Assembly (NCBI GenBank): GCA_032191485.1
Contig: JAVDOI010000001.1
Coordinates: forward strand, 32,763,885 to 32,827,884
Direction of reading: 5' to 3'
From: Leptoclinus maculatus
Taxonomy: Eukaryota; Chordata; Actinopteri; Perciformes; Stichaeidae
DNA length: 64,000 nt
In this document: piece by piece, positions 61,401-64,000 of the stretch
Numbering within the stretch: the stretch's first letter is position 1
How the letters are laid out: every line of letters starts with the position of its first letter
The notes under the pieces: model-generated
Database searches by the model: none
Seen by the model: only the letters and a program-made list of their open reading frames with translations
What the model was told of the DNA's origin: nothing
Made by a program: the position numbers and the translations under genes

Positions 61401-63850
61401 TCTGAGTCAGCCGTCTCTGACGATGCTGGTCCATACACTGAGTCACACAGACTCCACCCACCACACTGTCCTTCCAGTGACTTTGACCCACCAGGACCTG
61501 CTCCACTGTGTCTTTATTCAACACTGTCTGCACAGAGGAAACACATATCATCATGCTATGCCTTAAAAAATAGTGTAAAGTTAAGTGTAATGAAATAAAT
61601 GATTTGCTTAGGTTGATGCTTTTGTGTGCTTACCAGTGGGATGGAGTTTATCTGCTTTGTTGAGAGAGAAAACACCAGCCTGCCCAAATGTTCCACATCC
61701 CCAACTTGCCATTTGGATGGCTCCCTGACAAACAAGTACACAAAGCTTAACATTACTGCTGTTTTATGTAATCCATATCTTAATGCAAGTCTGTTTTCCT
61801 GTCCATCATTTGATGTATTGTAGATTGCTATTCAACTCCTTTTATTCTACCACTCTACACTAACAGGTGCAGAAGGTGTTTTGTTCTCAATAACTTATGT
61901 ATTTATGGTTTATGTGTGAGGGACAACTTATCAATCATTACTTCCCATAGGAATCATCACTGCCTGGTACGACATTCCCATCAGCCTCAGCTGTACTTTG
62001 TATTTAGTGATAATCAGTGAATGGTAGCACGCAAACACGCCACACTTAGAAGGTGAACATGGTAAACATTCTGCCAACTAAACATCAGCATTTTAACAAT
62101 GTCATTGTTAGCATGTTGGCATACTGACATTAGCATTTAGCTTGATATGGTGATAACAGATTCAAGTTTAGCTTGCTCGCTTTTCCCTAAAAATATATTT
62201 AAAAAAAAGACCTCTGTGAATTATAACTGTTCCTGTTGTTTTTGTGCAGCCAATAAATTACTTTTTAGAAATAATGATGGAAATGAAGCTCTCAACATAT
62301 TATTGACCCAGGTGTCATAACCATAATATGTCACTGTTTCTCCAGATGTTTTTTGTTTTTTTACCCGAGCAGGTCTTTTTGAGTGAGCAGCGCACTAATA
62401 TCTCTCAGAGCCTCTTTAGGAAGGCAGAAGCTTCTCATCTCCTCCAGCCGCAGAGCCAGCGCTCCTCTGTCCACCAGAGACAAACTGTCCCGGTCCAAGA
62501 AAGGCAGCAAAGGCCCCAGGACATCCAGGGTGGTGCCATCAATCTCCCCCTCAGCCTGATAGGAGCCCTGCAGAGCATCACATACAGTCAGGGATTTAAC
62601 ATTGATATGACTTCACTCGTGTGAAACGCCGTTAAGTGGATGAAGCAAGTTATGTTCTGAATCTCTTTCTCCATCTGTTTCTCTCTTTGCATGTTTGTGT
62701 GTGTGCTTAAGAAGCCTGAACCAATAAATGTAGCTTTTTTTTGTGCCCCATTAATGTGTTAATACAAATCAAATACATGAGTCACCATCACTGACGCAAC
62801 CGCTGATTTAATTTACCAGAAACAGCATCTCTGAGTTCCTGTTCTGAATGCTCATAGTGCTGGTTTATCATCTTAATAACCCCGAGGTTAACTTAGGATT
62901 TCTGTTTCAACTTAATGTTGTTTATAAATGAAATGCACCAACTGGTGTCTGATCATATTTTTCTACCTGAATAAAGCAATGTGTCAAGTCCTGCACATCA
63001 TGTAAGAATATGCAGTAAATGCAGTGTTTGTATAGTTGATGTTGGTGTTTTACCAGCTCGGTTACAGCCTTCTCGGCTAAATTTGTCTGCTTGTAATGTG
63101 GCATTCTCAGGAAATCAGCAAAGTGTGCCTGAATGTGGTCCAGAATGGCCCTGAAGGATGCATTGGAGAGGTCCTCTATCATCGTCACGCTGGAAAAGAG
63201 CAGAGCAGAGAAGCGTAAATGTAGTTCACTTTGGATAAACTGTGAAATAGTTCATGTTTAGTAAAGAGATACTTACGGTAGAGTGGCAGCAAACCCAGGA
63301 CTCAAAGCACTGAGGTTGATTTCAGGTTGTTCCCTCAATTCATCTACGATACATTTTCGCTGGTAACACAGCCAAAACACATCTGAACTTGTTAGAATGA
63401 AACATGATTTTGCATTTTGATATGGAAATATATAAACAACAAACTAATGAATCTGGTATAAGAGACTATAAAGAGTTTGAGGAGTGCTAAAGTATTTGTT
63501 CCTCACCAGAGCAGGTCTTATGCCTCCAGGCAGCTCACTAACAAACTGAAGCAGCTCTACAAAATCTGTCTTGTTGCTCCAAAGCCTCAGAAAGTCACAA
63601 CTCATCCCACTGGAAATATGACCCAGATCCCTACAAGTAAAGGAGAAGTTGTTATTTAAATTGTTTATTGAGTGAGTATCAGACCTGAAATTGACTGAGA
63701 CTTCTGAATCTTTAATTCCGTCTGTAGGTAAAAGGACTGAATGATTAAGATGGTAGATCTGAATGCTCTGGTGCAATACATCCTTACTTACCTCACCATC
63801 TTGCTGGTAATGTTTTTAAATTTGTGGATCTTTTTGAACAAAAGCTGAGC
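58329..63850 (-). CDS. strc: stereocilin, C-terminal 603 residues (14 exons)
   Basis: Stereocilin is an extracellular protein of hair-cell stereocilia, needed for horizontal top connectors and attachment to the overlying membrane; loss of human STRC causes DFNB16 deafness. Fourteen exons (63792-63850, 63507-63630, 63277-63359, 63054-63189, 62365-62567, 61634-61724, 61356-61527, 61076-61245, 60611-60766, 60352-60494, 59776-59924, 59438-59535, 58621-58768, 58329-58408) total 1812 nt, exactly 603 codons plus stop, with every phase matching. Diagnostic stretches shared with mammalian stereocilin are SCADIRGTFPSAW, GMSCDFL, GRLVFSLST, WGPEVFTEIGT and FSAVQMSWLSAEQAWAVT. Otoancorin and mesothelin, relatives in the same superfamily, match much less well. 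Sequons lie at fragment residues 13, 39 and 98. The C-terminus ends in a hydrophobic tail, as for a GPI signal. The N-terminal two thirds lie beyond the right edge. Confidence 0.94.
58621..58768 (-). CDS. strc: strc exon (residues 529-577)
   Basis: One hundred and forty-eight bases; acceptor tgtgtctgtcag|GTG, donor GCTGAGAG|gtgtgt. It encodes VVFSAVQMSWLSAEQAWAVT, EEQWAQLDTEQRHAVGLARY and EGDVLLELR. If the donor is skipped, the frame continues through GVS to TGA, giving a form without the hydrophobic tail. Confidence 0.93.
58769..59437 (-). other. strc intron (669 bp)
   Basis: AT-rich intron between the two exons coding residues 496-528 and 529-577. Nothing else is seen in it. Confidence 0.85.
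59438..59535 (-). CDS. strc: strc exon (residues 496-528)
   Basis: Ninety-eight bases; acceptor tctctgtccag|TG, donor ATGGCA|gtgagt. It encodes GLADLVLSALVQEQVEGITP then EAIALMSPKKMA. Human has PDLALSALLRGQIQGVTP. Confidence 0.95.
59776..59924 (-). CDS. strc: strc exon (residues 446-495)
   Basis: One hundred and forty-nine bases; acceptor cctcacactgcag|T, donor CTGGCAG|gtacag. It encodes VAVLFLRETSLPCTEQQMEE then FGPVSAWGPEVFTEIGTLA. WGPEVFTEIGT is almost identical to human WGPEIFTEIGT. Confidence 0.96.
59925..60351 (-). other. strc intron (427 bp)
   Basis: Intron with ordinary donor and acceptor. It carries an open frame on the plus strand without family resemblance. Confidence 0.85.
60352..60494 (-). 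CDS. strc: strc exon (residues 399-445)
   Basis: One hundred and forty-three bases; acceptor gttttttacag|ATG, donor CCTCAG|gtcagt. It encodes MRAVILGMMRKRKLKVEQL, TAVDLATFGHLMCGLYPSEI and KRLSPYNL. The LCGL-type motif (MCGLYPSEI) aligns with human LCGLRPEEL. Confidence 0.94.
60611..60766 (-). CDS. strc: strc exon (residues 347-398)
   Basis: One hundred and fifty-six bases, phase 0 at both ends; acceptor actcaatccag|TCC, donor AAAAAG|gtttgg, which is weak at +3 and +4. It encodes SPVRELRADQVLALGPVVTE, MGERDLQDAGLTDLGVLAHL and GTLTDWSPKK. Human has GDRELQE, WGVLSTLG and IDGWS at these places. Confidence 0.92.
60767..61075 (-). other. strc intron (309 bp)
   Basis: Intron with donor gtcagt and acceptor caatccag. 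No other structure is seen. Confidence 0.85.
61076..61245 (-). CDS. strc: strc exon (residues 290-346)
   Basis: One hundred and seventy bases; acceptor cttcgagcag|TG, donor AGGAAG|gtcagt. It encodes PVPSCADIRGTFPSAWTSTQ, LSRMSQEDLKQCLEVFAQDP and SSEQRRALW. The human counterpart has PNCADVRGTFPAAW, the strongest single match used to name the gene. Confidence 0.96.
61356..61527 (-). CDS. strc: strc exon (residues 233-289)
   Basis: One hundred and seventy-two bases; acceptor cctctgtgcag|ACA, donor AAAAG|gttcaa. The donor is weak beyond GT, but using it puts the next exon in frame as K-V-P-V-P-S-C. The exon encodes TVLNKDTVEQVLVGQSHW, then two cysteines and a basic end (RSRRAK). Confidence 0.9.
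61634..61724 (-). CDS. strc: strc exon (residues 202-232)
   Basis: Ninety-one bases; acceptor gtttgtcag|G, donor CCACTG|gtaagc. It encodes EPSKWQVGDVEHLGRLVFSL then STKQINSIPL. The GRLVFSLST run is nearly identical to human GRLVFTLST. Confidence 0.95.
61725..62364 (-). other. strc intron (640 bp) with repeat-like segment
   Basis: Within it, about 62080-62165 has repeated gttagcat and ttagcat words, a composition seen in common fish interspersed repeats. No coding sequence. Confidence 0.75.
62365..62567 (-). CDS. strc: strc exon (residues 135-202)
   Basis: Two hundred and three bases, the longest strc exon here; acceptor ctctgcag|GGC, donor CTCGG|gtaaaa. It encodes EGEIDGTTLDVLGPLLPFL, then leucine-rich helical repeats to FCLPKEAL and LLTQKDLL. 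The LGPLLxFL core matches human LGPLVGFL. Confidence 0.93.
62568..63053 (-). other. strc intron (486 bp)
   Basis: Plain intron between exons coding residues 89-134 and 135-202. Nothing else is recognised. Confidence 0.85.
63054..63189 (-). CDS. strc: strc exon (residues 89-134)
   Basis: One hundred and thirty-six bases; acceptor cttttccag|C, donor GAGCTG|gtaaaac, ending in phase 0. It encodes VTMIEDLSNASFRAILDHI then a helical stretch ending LAEKAVTEL. It carries an N-A-S sequon at residue 98 and aligns with human LMDRLSNESIMLVVELV. Confidence 0.92.
63277..63359 (-). CDS. strc: strc exon (residues 62-88)
   Basis: Eighty-three bases; acceptor gtgttaccag|CGA, donor CTACC|gtaagt. It encodes RKCIVDELREQPEINLSALS and PGFAATL plus two bases of Pro89. 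Confidence 0.9.
63507..63630 (-). CDS. strc: strc exon (residues 20-61)
   Basis: One hundred and twenty-four bases; acceptor ttacttgtag|G, donor GCTCTG|gtgagga, ending in phase 0. It encodes DLGHISSGMSCDFLRLW, an N-K-T sequon, then FVSELPGGIRPAL. GMSCDFL and the PxxxRxxL end are shared with human stereocilin (GMSCEFL). Confidence 0.93.
63792..63850 (-). CDS. strc: strc exon (fragment residues 1-19)
   Basis: Fifty-nine bases; acceptor ttatctggacag|GCT, donor GTGAG|gtaagta. It encodes AQLLFKKIHKFKNITSKMV and two bases of Arg20. It aligns with the human QAQFLWKKMQ region and carries an N-I-T sequon. Confidence 0.88.
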
Positions 63851-64000
63851 CTGTCCAGATAAAAAAAGAGAAATGGCGTCAGACCCGGCATTTGACACAA
63901 CATTTTAATCAAATAAGTTAAATCAAAATGTAGATGCTATAAAATTGTATCTGTATTTTTTTTTCTTTGCATGTTTTAGCTCCTTTTAGACACGTGTGCT

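Noticed and set aside
58329..63850. Reading the right-hand gene as otoancorin or mesothelin
   Set aside because: These share only the helical superfamily; SCADIRGTFP, WGPEVFTEIGT and GMSCDFL are specific to stereocilin.
1..64000. tRNA genes, rRNA, CRISPR arrays and prokaryotic operons
   Set aside because: No cloverleaf with both promoter boxes, no regularly spaced direct repeats with unique spacers, and no prokaryotic gene layout were seen.

Overview
The window is vertebrate genomic DNA, almost certainly from a teleost fish. Coding sequence comes as short exons with GT-AG introns. Dinucleotide microsatellites are abundant, and there are several short inverted-repeat elements of types common in fish genomes. 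Nothing prokaryotic is present, and most of the 64 kb is intron or spacer.

Two protein genes are readable. Both lie on the minus strand and both are cut by a window edge. (1) furin, the proprotein convertase, enters with its start codon at 50217 and runs leftward. Six coding exons (50008-50217, 16585-16683, 10146-10241, 7546-7674, 7228-7304, 278-366) join in frame to give 233 codons: signal peptide, inhibitory prodomain with both cleavage sites, and the first part of the subtilisin-like domain including the catalytic Asp and His. The catalytic Ser, P-domain, Cys-rich and transmembrane parts lie beyond the left edge. Intron 1 is 33.3 kb. A CG-rich block at about 55.5-56.3 kb carries two good minus-strand splice donors and is the likely promoter with untranslated first exons. 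(2) strc, stereocilin of the hair-cell stereocilia, occupies 58329-63850. Fourteen exons (1812 nt) join in one frame to give the C-terminal 603 residues and a stop, ending in a hydrophobic tail typical of a GPI-anchor signal. Its 5' part lies beyond the right edge. strc ends about 2 kb upstream of the inferred furin promoter, so the genes stand head to tail.

The rest is introns and spacer with microsatellites, two minisatellites (31 bp x 6 in intron 1; 18 bp x 17 at 29.0-29.3 kb), six long G or C homopolymer tracts, a probable solo LTR (27106-27645, 4-bp duplication), and hAT-type miniature elements. Two of these have near-perfect 8-bp target duplications (17471-17996 and 34881-35214). A conserved fish retroposon tail lies at 33.74 kb. 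A second CG-rich block inside intron 1 (19.8-20.4 kb) may be regulatory.

The two genes have unrelated jobs (secretory-pathway proteolysis; inner-ear extracellular links), and nothing in the sequence suggests they work together. I found no clearly new biological system. The most useful leads are the split furin 5' region with small upstream ORFs, the CA repeat touching a furin splice donor, the strc-furin linkage, and several strong inverted repeats in the introns.
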